Below, in pieces: positions 4,392-12,246 of a DNA stretch of 12,269 bases (position 1 is the first letter of the stretch; each line of letters opens with the position of its first letter). The notes beneath the pieces were generated by a model, which was not told where the DNA came from, made no database searches, and saw only the letters and a list, made by a program, of their open reading frames with translations. A program made the position numbers and the translations under genes. This DNA is from JBEKCP01 sp050014815 (GTDB lineage Bacteria; Planctomycetota; Planctomycetia; Pirellulales; Thermoguttaceae), in assembly GCA_050014815.1 (NCBI GenBank), contig JBEKCP010000106.1:1-12269 (forward strand). Reading direction: 5' to 3'.

Positions 4392-7361
4392 TTATAGCCA
4401 GTACTTGCAGTTGGCCCCGGCCAGGAACCAGTCGCGTCCGCCGCCGCCGAACAGCAGATCGGCGCCGCCGCTATGCACCGAGGTGCCCATGTAGAGGCCT
4501 GCAGGAGCGCTCGCGCCCATCCGTTTGGCGAGGGGGTTCCCGAAGAAACCCAGCGCGGAGCCGCCCTTGAGGATGGCGCTGAGTGCGGCATCGTTGGCCG
4601 CCGTGTCGGTGTCGTAGGAGGTCGAGCCGCCGACGAGGATGTCGTTGCCGGGGCCGCCGTAGAGGCTGGCCGCCTGGGTGCCGGCGATCAGAAGGCAGTT
4701 CCCCGAGCCGGCATAGACCCGGCTATTGGTGGGCGTGGCGCCGCTGCTGGCGATGAGGACGTCGTTGCCGCCGCCGCCGTAGATGATGTTGCTACCGCCG
4801 CCGCCGCGGATGATGTTGTTGGCCGCGTTGCCCATGAGGAAGTCGTTGTAATTGGTCCCCGTAAGGTTGGCGATGCTGCCGATGAGAGCAAGCCAGTGGT
4901 TGCCCCAGGGAGCTATGGTCTGGAGTTGGGCGGTTTCCAGTGCCAGGTTGAAGGGCTTGGCGGCCGTGCCGATGCCCACTCCGCCGGTGACGCCCGAGAA
5001 ATCGAGCGTGTCGGCGGCGCTGGGGGTGAGCACGGCGACATTGGTGTTGCTGGTCGAGAACTTGTAGGTGTTGTTGCCGCCTCCGCCCACGAGCTCGAGC
5101 ATGCCGACGTTGGCGAAGGTGGTCGCAAGGCCGTCGGCCGTGATTGTCCCGCCCTGGAGGTTGAAGGTGCTGCCGGCCGTGCCGCGTACGATCAGGATGT
5201 TCTGGGCGGGCGAGGCGCCGCCGGTGACCAACAGCCCAAGCGGCAGGGTGAAGGCCCCGCCGACGGCGAAGTCGATCGTGACCGTGTCCGCGACGTTATC
5301 GGCGTACACGATGTCGATCGGGACGGCCGTGGTGACGAGTTGCGTAAGCAGGGCGGCGTGGGTCTTATCGTCCGAGACTTGGACGTAGGCGCCCTTCGCA
5401 TAGCCGCTGGGATTCACGACTTGCCGGACTGTAAACTGATTGCCGGTGCCGGTAGGCAGGTTGACCGGCTGCGTGACGCCGGTCACGTCGACCGTGAAGT
5501 TTGCAGTTGTAGAGTTGCCGGCCACGTCGGCCACGCGCACCTCGACCGGTTGACTAAAGGGCTCCGAGGGCTTCCGGAGCCAAGTGATGAAGCCCGTATT
5601 CTGGTTGATGCTCATGGTCGCCGGCGCAGTCACCAGGCTATAGACCAGCGCGGGGAAATTCGAGAGGCCGTTGTCCTCGGTGGCATGGATAGTGAAGGTG
5701 TAGGCACTGATGACGGCCGGGACGTCCGGGCTGAACGCCGGGAGCGTAGTGTCGATAATGACAGGGGCCAAGGCGGTCGAGACGGGCCCGATCACGTTTA
5801 CCGGGCTGTCGCCGTCCAGAGGCGCAGGCACCGGGTCCAGCAGGAATTCCTGCTCGGCCGTGAAGGTATGTTTCCCCGGGGAGAGCGTGGTTATGCCATC
5901 AGTAGGCACGTCGACCGTCGTCGCGCCGTCCGGGACCGTGGCCGAGCCGATGGGAGTGGCGGAGCCGTCGGCGTAGAGGTTGACCGTGAACCCGGCGACC
6001 ACGCCGGTGACGTGGAAGCTCAGTGCCTCGGACGTCGAGGAGTTGTGCAGCTTCGTGAATCCGCCGGTCTGGCCGGCCGGAGCCGTGAACGTGATGGACG
6101 CCGGCGCCAGCGGGTTGATGGTGACCTCGATGTCCTGGGTGACCCAATTGTTGTACCCGTCATTGACTCCCACCAGGACCACCCGCGTCCCGGCGACGCC
6201 CACCTTGGGGACAATCGTTACCGCCCCGGTCGTGGAGTCCGCGGTCACCGTGATGTCCTCGGTCCCCGACGCGACATCCGCGATGGCTCCGTAGTGGAGC
6301 GTGTCGCTCGTGTCGGGGTCGCTGGCGTACGAAGTCAAATTGAACGTATAACCCTTGTAGCTCGCGAGGCCCGTGTTGGCCGACATCGCCGTCGCCCCCG
6401 TGATGTCGGGCACCGTCGCCAGGACCGGGGGCTGGTTCGCCGTCACCTTAAACGTCGACTGTGCGATCTGGGCTTGGGTCTGCGTATCGGTGGCCGTCAC
6501 CGTAATGTTGGCTGACCCCGTCGCCGCGGAGTCGAGTTTCACCAGCAAGACGCCGTTGACCGGGTCGGTAAAGAGCGAGGCCGACGTGATGGTGACCGGC
6601 GATAACGGCGTGTCCGACGAGGTGCCGCAGGCGACGCCGGCTATCTCCTGCAGCACGCTGGCGCCCCCCGTCAGCATGCCGAAGACCGTGTAACCGCCGG
6701 TGAGCCAGGGGGTCGCCTCCGTCGTGATGAAGAAGTCCTGCGAGTCGCTCGTCGCGCTGCCCTTGTTCGCGATCGCCAGGATGCCGGCGGTATTGAACTG
6801 CAGGCCCGAATCGATCTGGGCGTTGTTGCTCGCACTGGCCTGCGTCCCTCCCTGGATTGCGAAAACGCTGCCGTCCGGATTGTGGGCGATCCGGTAGAAG
6901 GTCTTGTTGTTGTACGCTCCGCTGGTCACCAAAGTCTCGATGGCTTGGGCTGTGGTCTGCGCGGTGGCCGTCGAGTCGTCGAACAACTGGAAAGTCATCG
7001 TGCCCGTGAAATAGCCCGCGGTCCCGACGGTGCCGTGGCTGACCGCGATCTTCAGACTCTGGTCGGTCTGCGGGACGATGCCGGCGTTGATCACCGAGGA
7101 GTCGTCGGCGCCGGTGACCGTGTCGGTGCTGGTGACCGAGTAGGTCACCCCGGTGGAACTGCTGCCCGTCACCGCGAGCGGGTAGAGAGAGGACTGCCCG
7201 AGCCCAAACTGCACCGGGGCCGCCGGCAGGCCGGTGATGGCCGGGCTGAGGACCCATCGGTCTTCCAACCGTTCAAACGCGGCGCGGCGTGATTGCCGGA
7301 GACCCCGCGATAGTCGCTTTGAGCGTGACCGACCGAGACCGAATCGAGGCAGTGGCTTCAT
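4392..7361 (-). CDS. Surface protein: LEDR signal, cyclophilin domain, Ig/cadherin-like repeats, RTX-like tail
   Basis: This 989-residue protein is probably exported. Residues 1-27 are strongly basic and lead into FERLEDRWVLS (29-39), a planctomycete export/sorting motif; there is no classical hydrophobic signal. Residues about 103-262 are a cyclophilin-type peptidyl-prolyl isomerase: FYRI with R157, FAIQGG with F167 and Q170, SQDFFIT (207-213), and W219 and F227 in the WLTGGYTVFG stretch, matching the CypA catalytic groove. Ser/Thr/Val-rich beta modules at about 310-415, 420-510 and 535-630 resemble Ig/cadherin-like folds. Residues 831-911 carry RTX-like glycine repeats (NDFLMGNAANNIIRGGGGSN, YGGPGNDILVGG), with another near 970 (GGADLLFGGGGRDW), likely binding calcium. 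The ATG at 7361 has only a weak GGTGA ribosome site. Adhesion, matrix or surface folding roles are inference. Confidence 0.9.
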   Translation of the reverse strand: MKPLPRFGLGRSRSKRLSRGLRQSRRAAFERLEDRWVLSPAITGLPAAPVQFGLGQSSLYPLAVTGSSSTGVTYSVTSTDTVTGADDSSVINAGIVPQTDQSLKIAVSHGTVGTAGYFTGTMTFQLFDDSTATAQTTAQAIETLVTSGAYNNKTFYRIAHNPDGSVFAIQGGTQASASNNAQIDSGLQFNTAGILAIANKGSATSDSQDFFITTEATPWLTGGYTVFGMLTGGASVLQEIAGVACGTSSDTPLSPVTITSASLFTDPVNGVLLVKLDSAATGSANITVTATDTQTQAQIAQSTFKVTANQPPVLATVPDITGATAMSANTGLASYKGYTFNLTSYASDPDTSDTLHYGAIADVASGTEDITVTADSTTGAVTIVPKVGVAGTRVVLVGVNDGYNNWVTQDIEVTINPLAPASITFTAPAGQTGGFTKLHNSSTSEALSFHVTGVVAGFTVNLYADGSATPIGSATVPDGATTVDVPTDGITTLSPGKHTFTAEQEFLLDPVPAPLDGDSPVNVIGPVSTALAPVIIDTTLPAFSPDVPAVISAYTFTIHATEDNGLSNFPALVYSLVTAPATMSINQNTGFITWLRKPSEPFSQPVEVRVADVAGNSTTANFTVDVTGVTQPVNLPTGTGNQFTVRQVVNPSGYAKGAYVQVSDDKTHAALLTQLVTTAVPIDIVYADNVADTVTIDFAVGGAFTLPLGLLVTGGASPAQNILIVRGTAGSTFNLQGGTITADGLATTFANVGMLELVGGGGNNTYKFSTSNTNVAVLTPSAADTLDFSGVTGGVGIGTAAKPFNLALETAQLQTIAPWGNHWLALIGSIANLTGTNYNDFLMGNAANNIIRGGGGSNIIYGGGGNDVLIASSGATPTNSRVYAGSGNCLLIAGTQAASLYGGPGNDILVGGSTSYDTDTAANDAALSAILKGGSALGFFGNPLAKRMGASAPAGLYMGTSVHSGGADLLFGGGGRDWFLAGANCKYWL

Positions 7362-7463
7362 GATGGTGCTTCACCGGTGGAGAAAAGGAATCGAGCGACT
7401 GGAACCCGAGAGACCGCCGAAAGGAGCCGAGGGCCGAGCCCGCCGGGCGACAACTATCCCTCT

Positions 7464-7469
7464 ATCATA
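7464..7469 (-). promoter_or_regulatory. Possible -10 element (TATGAT) for the surface-protein gene
   Basis: Read on the minus strand, TATGAT lies in a locally AT-rich stretch about 100 bases upstream of the ATG at 7361. The hexamer 17 bases further upstream is TGGCGG, a poor match to a sigma-70 -35 box. The call rests on the -10 match and local composition alone and would imply a leader of about 95 bases. Confidence 0.25.
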
Positions 7470-7596
7470 ATCGAGAACCGGGTTTTCCGCCACTAAATGG
7501 CCGAAGTTCTTGGCGGGAAAAGGGTTGCGGGCAAGAGTATCGCCGCCAATTTGCCACTCCACAGGGCCCCCGAGCCCACTTCGGCCCGCAGAGAGT

Positions 7597-7651
7597 GAAC
7601 CCAAGCGGCGTCGCCGCAGAAACCTGCTGGAATATCTGCTGGCGTGGGTTC
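7597..7651 (-). repeat. Nested palindrome downstream of the SWIM gene
   Basis: GAACCCA (7597-7603) pairs with TGGGTTC (7645-7651). Inside them, GCGGCG and CGCCGC flank a single T at 7605-7617. The block starts 26 bases beyond the SWIM stop codon, where a transcript end for the helicase-SWIM unit would be expected. No T-tract follows on the minus strand, so factor-independent termination is not supported. It may be a 3' stem or a dispersed repeat. Confidence 0.45.
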
Positions 7652-7677
7652 GCCTGATCTCAGTGTCCTGAATCCAA

Positions 7678-8625
7678 TCACGCCGCTGCCGGAGTGGCCT
7701 TTCTTTTCGCGGCTACTCTCTTCTTGGGCGTGACGGCGGCCTTCTTCCGCCCGCGCTTCGGTGCAGTCCGGGCGGAGCCGTTCTTCTCGGCGACACGCTT
7801 GGCCACAGCGGGTCCGCGCCGCGGGGCCTTTGTCGAGACAGGGGTTTCGCTCGCCTGGTCTTGGGACGTGCCGGCTGCCGTGGCGCCGGCATCGCCGGTT
7901 TCGAGTTCGATGCCGAACACGTCGGAGAGGACCCCGGCGGCAAGCCGCTTCGATTTCCCTCGCGTGACTACGCCCGCCATCGCCGCTTCCGCGTCGGCTT
8001 CGATCAGCTCATCGTGATTCACCCCGCGGAGCAGGAACAGCAACTCCGGCTTCGCGTCCAGCCGCGCCCCGACGCCGTAGAGCACGGCGGCGACGTGCTT
8101 GCACATCACGGCCCAGTCCGGGCAACTGCACGTGAAGGAAATCTCCTTGGGCGACGGGAAGAGCCCGTCCTGCCGATCGGTCACCACGGCCATGGCGTGG
8201 TCGGAAAGGCGGCCTTGGAGCAACTCCAGGAGCGAGCCGATCTGGCCGCTGCACCGCCCCCTGATCGCGCTCCACCGGGTGCCCGGCAGCGTCTTGATGC
8301 TGACCTTGACGTCGTAGAGTTTCGAGCCGGACACCTTGGCCTCGATGCGGCCCTTGGCCACGGCCAGGTGGCAGACCGAGCCGTTGCGGACATAGGTGCG
8401 GCCGCGTGGCAGGCGGTTCTCGAAGTCGCTGAACGACTCGAGGTGCTCGCACCAGGCTTCGCCCCAAAAGCTCTTGGCGATCTTGCGGCCGTCGATCGCC
8501 ACCGGCTGGACATCCACGCCCTTCTTGCGGAGCGCATTCATCTTCTGTGCCGCCTGCCGGCGCCGTTGGGCCACCGGGACGTAGGGCGCCCAACCATAGC
8601 CGTATCCGTAACCGTGCCATCCCAT
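7678..8625 (-). CDS. SWIM zinc-finger protein with histone-like basic tail
   Basis: This 315-residue protein carries a SWIM zinc-binding motif, CSCPDWAVMCKHVAAVLYGV, with ligands C166, C168, C175 and H177 (CxCxnCxH). SWIM domains bind nucleic acid or protein and in bacteria often occur beside SNF2-type ATPases, as here. The start is the ATG at 8625 (MGWHGYGYGYG), set by an AAGGAGG ribosome site eight bases upstream; 12 in-frame residues further upstream are not needed. The N-terminus is Gly/Tyr/Trp-rich. From about residue 265 the protein is Lys/Arg/Ala/Pro-rich (KRGRKKAAVTPKKRVAAKRK), like histone H1 or bacterial nucleoid tails, and likely binds DNA nonspecifically. It lies 56 bases after the helicase stop, so co-transcription is likely. 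A joint role in remodelling nucleoprotein or stalled polymerase is inference. Confidence 0.92.
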   Translation of the reverse strand: MGWHGYGYGYGWAPYVPVAQRRRQAAQKMNALRKKGVDVQPVAIDGRKIAKSFWGEAWCEHLESFSDFENRLPRGRTYVRNGSVCHLAVAKGRIEAKVSGSKLYDVKVSIKTLPGTRWSAIRGRCSGQIGSLLELLQGRLSDHAMAVVTDRQDGLFPSPKEISFTCSCPDWAVMCKHVAAVLYGVGARLDAKPELLFLLRGVNHDELIEADAEAAMAGVVTRGKSKRLAAGVLSDVFGIELETGDAGATAAGTSQDQASETPVSTKAPRRGPAVAKRVAEKNGSARTAPKRGRKKAAVTPKKRVAAKRKATPAAA

Positions 8626-8633
8626 GTCAAGTC

Positions 8634-8640
8634 CCTCCTT
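8634..8640 (-). promoter_or_regulatory. Ribosome binding site AAGGAGG that fixes the SWIM start
   Basis: CCTCCTT on the plus strand reads AAGGAGG on the minus strand, with an eight-base spacer to the ATG at 8623-8625. It is the strongest Shine-Dalgarno match in the window and supports this ATG over the longer open frame reaching 8661. Its strength would allow independent translation of the second gene of the helicase-SWIM pair. Confidence 0.85.
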
Positions 8641-8681
8641 GTGTTGTATTGCCATCCACAATAAGCGGATTCTCTGATTTT

Positions 8682-11399
8682 CTATAAGATTGCCCGTTCC
8701 ACGTCAAGACTGACCAGGCGGATCAGATCGGCATCGGACATTTCGGTGAGCATTTTTTCCGCCCCGCCTTCCAGCAAGTCGGCGGCCAGCCGCGTTTTGT
8801 CCTGGATCAGGGAGTCGATTTTCTCCTCGACCGTGCCGCGGCAGACGAACTTGTGGACCAGGACGTTACACCGCTGTCCGATGCGGAACGCTCGATCGGT
8901 GGCCTGGTTCTCGACCGCCGGGTTCCACCAGCGATCGAAATGGATGACGTGGGAGGCGGCCGTGAGGTTCAGGCCCGTCCCGCCGGCCTTCAGCGACAGG
9001 ACGAAGAACGGCGGCCCGCCGTCGCGCTGGAACTGGTCGATAAGCTGCTTGCGGCGCCCGACCGCCGTGCCGCCGTGCAGCACCAGCCCCGGTCGGCCGA
9101 AGACCTGCGTGAGGAACCCGGCCAGCGGCTCGGCCATCTCCCGGAACTGTGTGAAGACCAGCGCCCGTTGCTGGCGCGAGGCGATCTCTTCGCCGATTTC
9201 CACGAGGCGGGCGAACTTGCCGCTGTCTTCCGGCTGGAATCGCCCGTCGCCCAACAGTTGGCTGGGGTGATTGCACAGTTGCTTGAAGCGCATCAGGTAG
9301 GCCAGGACCAGGCCGCGGCGTTTCATGCCCTCCGCGCTTTCAAGCAGATCGGCCAGTTCCCGGACCAGCTTGGCGTAGAGCGCGGCCTGCCGCTTGCTGA
9401 GCCCGCAGAATGCCCGCACTTCGGTCTTCTCCGGCAGGTCGGCGATGACCCGCTTGTCGGTCTTCAGCCGCCGCAGGATGTAGGGCTGCACGAGGCTGCG
9501 CAGCGGGGCATAGCGGTTCTCTTCGCGGGCCTCCAGCCGCTTGACGAACTCCTTGAATTTCTGCTGCGAGCCGAGCAGGCCCGGCGAAAGGAAGTCGAAC
9601 AACGACCAGAGGTCGGCCAGCCGGTTCTCGACCGGCGTGCCGCTCAGCGCGATGCGGGCCCCGGCCTTCAGGCGCTTGACGGCTTTCGTTTGCCGGGCGG
9701 CCGGGTTCTTGATGGCCTGCGCCTCGTCCAGCGCTGCCAACTGCCAGCTCATGTCCAACAGCCACGGTTGACGCAAGAGCATCCCGTAGGTCGTCACGAC
9801 CACGTCGGCGGCCTCCAGCGCCGCCGCGGGGTTAAGAGCGATCCGGGCCAGTTCCTCTTTCGGCGTTTCCGAGGGGTGGACAAACGTGGCCCGCAGCGTG
9901 GGCGTGAACCGGGCCATCTCAGAGCGCCAATTGGCCAAGAGCGAGGCCGGCACAACCAGCAGCGAGGCCCGCGCCCCGCCTCGCTCCTTCAGGGCCGACA
10001 ACAGCGCCAGGACTTGGATCGTCTTGCCCAGTCCCATGTCGTCGGCCAGGCACGCCCCGAGCCCCAGGTTCGACAGCAGCCACAACCAGCCCAGCCCGGC
10101 CTCCTGGTACGGCCGCAAGGTCCCCTTGAGGGCGTCGCCCAGTTGGATTTGCGCGAGGTTCTCCGGGCTGCGCAGGTCGGCGAGCACCCGGTCCAGCCAT
10201 TGGCCGGCATGGACGAAAGACCACTGGCGCTCGGCGTCGGCGTCGCCGTCGTCGGCCAGATCCTTGGGCGCGCCCGCCAGGAGGCGCATGCCTTCGATAA
10301 ACGAAAGCCCGCCCTCCTGGGCCTGCTCTTCGACCTTCTTCCAGTGGTCGAGCGCTTCGCGGAGCTTCTGGCGGTCCACCTCGACCCATTGTCCCCGCAG
10401 GAGCACCAGGCCATCCTCGGCCGCCATCAGCTCCCGCCACTCGGCTTCGCTGAGCTGCTGGTCGCCCAAAACGAGCTGCACCTGGAAGTCGAGCATCGCG
10501 TGGGCGTCGAACTTCTTTTGTTTCTTCTCGCCGATGCTGACGCCCACGCGCGGCCGCGGCCGCTTCTTCCACCAGTCGGGCAGGCGGACCAGTACGCCGC
10601 TCTCCTCCAGGACCGGCACGTCTTTCAAGAACCCGTAAGCCTCGTGCGGCGTCCAGGCCAGCGCCTGGTAGATGTCGCCGGAATCCACCAACTCCTTGGC
10701 CAGCGCGCTGCGCTGCGAGGCGAGATGGACCGGCGAGAGCAGCTTGACGAGCGTCTGTTTGTCTTTCGCGCCGGCGTACTGGCGCAGGGCCTGGCTCAGC
10801 GGCTGATATCGCACGCGCCCACCCTCGGACACGCTCGGGGCATACGTGGCCAGGAACGCGAACGGGCAGTGCGGATCGCGGCGGTTCTCCGCCAGGTGAA
10901 AACAGACCCGGCCCACTTGATGCCACTGCGGCGCCCGCCCTTTCAGAAACCCCGACAGCCCGCCCTCGGCCGCTTCCACCTCGCCGCGCACCCAGGCGTC
11001 CAGGTCGTTCCATAGGCCCGCGAGCGCCTCTTGGGTCACATATTCGGTGCCCGGCATCGGAGGGACGCAGAGCAGCAGGGATGCCACTTCCGCGGAGGTC
11101 AGAGGCGGAATCGGGTCCAACGCCGGCCCGGCGGTCTGCGGCCTGTGGCACAGCTCCGTCAGATACCGGGCCGCCAATCCCCGCCAATAGGCGAGCGAGG
11201 GGTCCAACGGACCCTCGAACCGCTCCGTGGCCAGCGCAAAGAGCCCTTGCGCCTGGCCGGACGCGAACGCCCCGAATACCTTCTTGAGTCGGCCGTCCGG
11301 CGGAGCTCCTGGGGATGCGTCCAGGAAAGAGGGCTCCGCCGCGGCCGATTCCACGGCAGTCAAGTGACCGGACGGAGTGAAGACCAACTCGAAACGCAT
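8682..11399 (-). CDS. SNF2-family DEAD/DEAH-box helicase (Swi2/Snf2 ATPase)
   Basis: This 905-residue ATP-dependent DNA translocase of the SNF2 superfamily is a cytoplasmic remodeller of protein-DNA complexes. Walker A is DDMGLGKT (453-460), motif II is DEAQ (558-561) and motif III is LSGTP (585-589). The C-terminal RecA lobe has LVFTQFREM (747-755), KAGGTGLNLT (804-813) and motif VI QATDRAFRIGQ (832-842) after FDRWWNP. All ATPase motifs look intact. Residues about 1-420 are the long helicase-associated N-terminal region typical of bacterial SNF2 proteins, with no identifiable zinc ligands. Start is ATG at 11399, with a weak GGAA upstream. It is followed after 56 bases by the SWIM gene, a frequent partner. 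RapA-like transcription recycling, repair or defence roles are all possible; this sequence alone does not decide. Confidence 0.95.
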   Translation of the reverse strand: MRFELVFTPSGHLTAVESAAAEPSFLDASPGAPPDGRLKKVFGAFASGQAQGLFALATERFEGPLDPSLAYWRGLAARYLTELCHRPQTAGPALDPIPPLTSAEVASLLLCVPPMPGTEYVTQEALAGLWNDLDAWVRGEVEAAEGGLSGFLKGRAPQWHQVGRVCFHLAENRRDPHCPFAFLATYAPSVSEGGRVRYQPLSQALRQYAGAKDKQTLVKLLSPVHLASQRSALAKELVDSGDIYQALAWTPHEAYGFLKDVPVLEESGVLVRLPDWWKKRPRPRVGVSIGEKKQKKFDAHAMLDFQVQLVLGDQQLSEAEWRELMAAEDGLVLLRGQWVEVDRQKLREALDHWKKVEEQAQEGGLSFIEGMRLLAGAPKDLADDGDADAERQWSFVHAGQWLDRVLADLRSPENLAQIQLGDALKGTLRPYQEAGLGWLWLLSNLGLGACLADDMGLGKTIQVLALLSALKERGGARASLLVVPASLLANWRSEMARFTPTLRATFVHPSETPKEELARIALNPAAALEAADVVVTTYGMLLRQPWLLDMSWQLAALDEAQAIKNPAARQTKAVKRLKAGARIALSGTPVENRLADLWSLFDFLSPGLLGSQQKFKEFVKRLEAREENRYAPLRSLVQPYILRRLKTDKRVIADLPEKTEVRAFCGLSKRQAALYAKLVRELADLLESAEGMKRRGLVLAYLMRFKQLCNHPSQLLGDGRFQPEDSGKFARLVEIGEEIASRQQRALVFTQFREMAEPLAGFLTQVFGRPGLVLHGGTAVGRRKQLIDQFQRDGGPPFFVLSLKAGGTGLNLTAASHVIHFDRWWNPAVENQATDRAFRIGQRCNVLVHKFVCRGTVEEKIDSLIQDKTRLAADLLEGGAEKMLTEMSDADLIRLVSLDVERAIL

Positions 11400-11467
11400 G
11401 CTGGTTCCAAGATACTTTTTCTCGTGAGTCTCGCCAGCACCATGTTCAGTTCAAGCGGGGCGCGAGA

Positions 11468-11483
11468 GGAATTCCGGAATTCC
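11468..11483. repeat. 16-bp perfect palindrome (two GGAATTCC units)
   Basis: GGAATTCC occurs twice in tandem at 11468-11475 and 11476-11483. Each unit is self-complementary, so the 16 bases form a perfect palindrome. It lies in the 91-base gap between the kinase stop and the helicase start, eight bases after the kinase stop codon. It could be a dimeric repressor operator for the helicase gene, a small hairpin, or chance. No -35/-10 pair that it would obviously overlap is visible. Confidence 0.8.
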
Positions 11484-11490
11484 GCACGTT

Positions 11491-12213
11491 TTAGCCTGGT
11501 AACCTGGGCGGCACGGGCAGGGAGATGGTGAAACGGGTGCCGCGGCCCGGCTCGCTCTGAACGGCTATGTCGCCGCCGTGGGCCTCGATGATCTTGCGGG
11601 CGGTGGGCAGCCCGAGGCCCGATCCGCCCCGTTTCGTCGAGAAGAACGCCTCGAACGCGCGGGCCCGGGTCGTTTCGTCCATTCCGCAGCCCGTGTCGAT
11701 CAGGTCCAGCGCTACGCCCTGTGGGGCGTGATAGGTCCGCACGACCAGTTGGCCCCCCTCCGGCATGGCCTGTTGGGCGTTGAGGACCAGGTTCAACAGT
11801 GCCCCGTGAAAGGCCTCGCGGTCCAACAGGACCGTGGGCAGGTCGCTGGAGAGGTAGTCGACCAGCTCGATGCGGCCTTCGGCGGCCTTCGGGCGGAAGA
11901 AGTCCAGGACCTGGGTGACCTGGGCATTCAGGTCGCTTGGCTCCAGCCGCAGTTGGCGGACCCCGGCGAACTTGAGGAAGTCGTCCAGGAGGTCGCCGAG
12001 CCGCTGGCACTCCCGCTGGACCAACTCGATCTTCCTCATCGTGCGGCGGTCCCGCGGCGAATCGCACTGGCGGAAGTCCTCGGCCAACAGTTCCATGTTG
12101 AGCCCGATGGTGGAGAGCGGGTTCTTGATTTCGTGGGCGAGGGCCCCGGCCAGCCGCACGATCTCGGCGACCTGGTCGACCAGCTTCTGGTTGACGTCGG
12201 ACGATTCGGCCAT
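11491..12213 (-). CDS. Soluble sensor histidine kinase core (HisKA + HATPase_c)
   Basis: This 240-residue protein contains only a kinase core. The H box is GALAHEIKNPLST with phospho-acceptor H27. The dimerisation helix pair runs to about residue 85. The ATP-binding lid has an N box NLVLNAQQAM (N145), a G1 box DTGCGM (173-178), an F-box region FEAFFSTK and a G2 box GGSGLGL (196-202). There is no transmembrane segment, PAS, GAF or receiver domain, so it senses nothing obvious by itself and resembles the NtrB/AtoS C-terminal core. A cognate response regulator, probably NtrC-like, may lie upstream outside the window. The ATG at 12213 lacks a ribosome site; translation may be coupled to an upstream gene. 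The H-box helix starts only about 20 residues in, so the start could be further upstream only by frame change. Confidence 0.9.
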   Translation of the reverse strand: MAESSDVNQKLVDQVAEIVRLAGALAHEIKNPLSTIGLNMELLAEDFRQCDSPRDRRTMRKIELVQRECQRLGDLLDDFLKFAGVRQLRLEPSDLNAQVTQVLDFFRPKAAEGRIELVDYLSSDLPTVLLDREAFHGALLNLVLNAQQAMPEGGQLVVRTYHAPQGVALDLIDTGCGMDETTRARAFEAFFSTKRGGSGLGLPTARKIIEAHGGDIAVQSEPGRGTRFTISLPVPPRLPG

Positions 12214-12225
12214 GGGCTATGGCAC

Positions 12226-12246
12226 GCCCAAACCATCGGCTTGGGC
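12226..12246 (-). repeat. Short stem-loop just upstream of the kinase start
   Basis: On the minus strand, GCCCAAGCC and GGTTTGGGC pair over nine positions, with one G-U pair in RNA, around a GAT loop. It sits 12 bases before the kinase ATG. It could affect ribosome access to a start that has no Shine-Dalgarno sequence, or end an upstream transcript, though no U-tract follows. Confidence 0.5.

Larger units (their letters stand above)
7362..7677. other. 316-base intergenic region, no gene seen
   Basis: This gap lies between the SWIM gene stop and the start of the surface-protein gene. It is less GC-rich around 7450-7490, where a possible promoter element sits. An imperfect inverted repeat, TTTTCCGCCA (7483-7492) against TGGCGGGAAAA (7511-7521), has one bulged base. 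A second nested palindrome lies at 7597-7651, close to the SWIM stop codon. Short open frames across the gap show no recognisable family or ribosome site. Confidence 0.7.

Noticed and set aside
4473..6515. Long open frame of 680 codons on the plus strand, antisense to the surface-protein gene.
   Set aside because: Its translation is Arg/Gly/Val/Asp-rich with no family resemblance, and it lies over a gene with clear cyclophilin and RTX motifs. Long antisense frames are expected at this GC content.
8853..11015. Open frame of 720 codons on the plus strand, antisense to the SNF2 gene.
   Set aside because: It is a mirror of the helicase codon bias and has no motif. The minus strand holds all SNF2 motifs in order.
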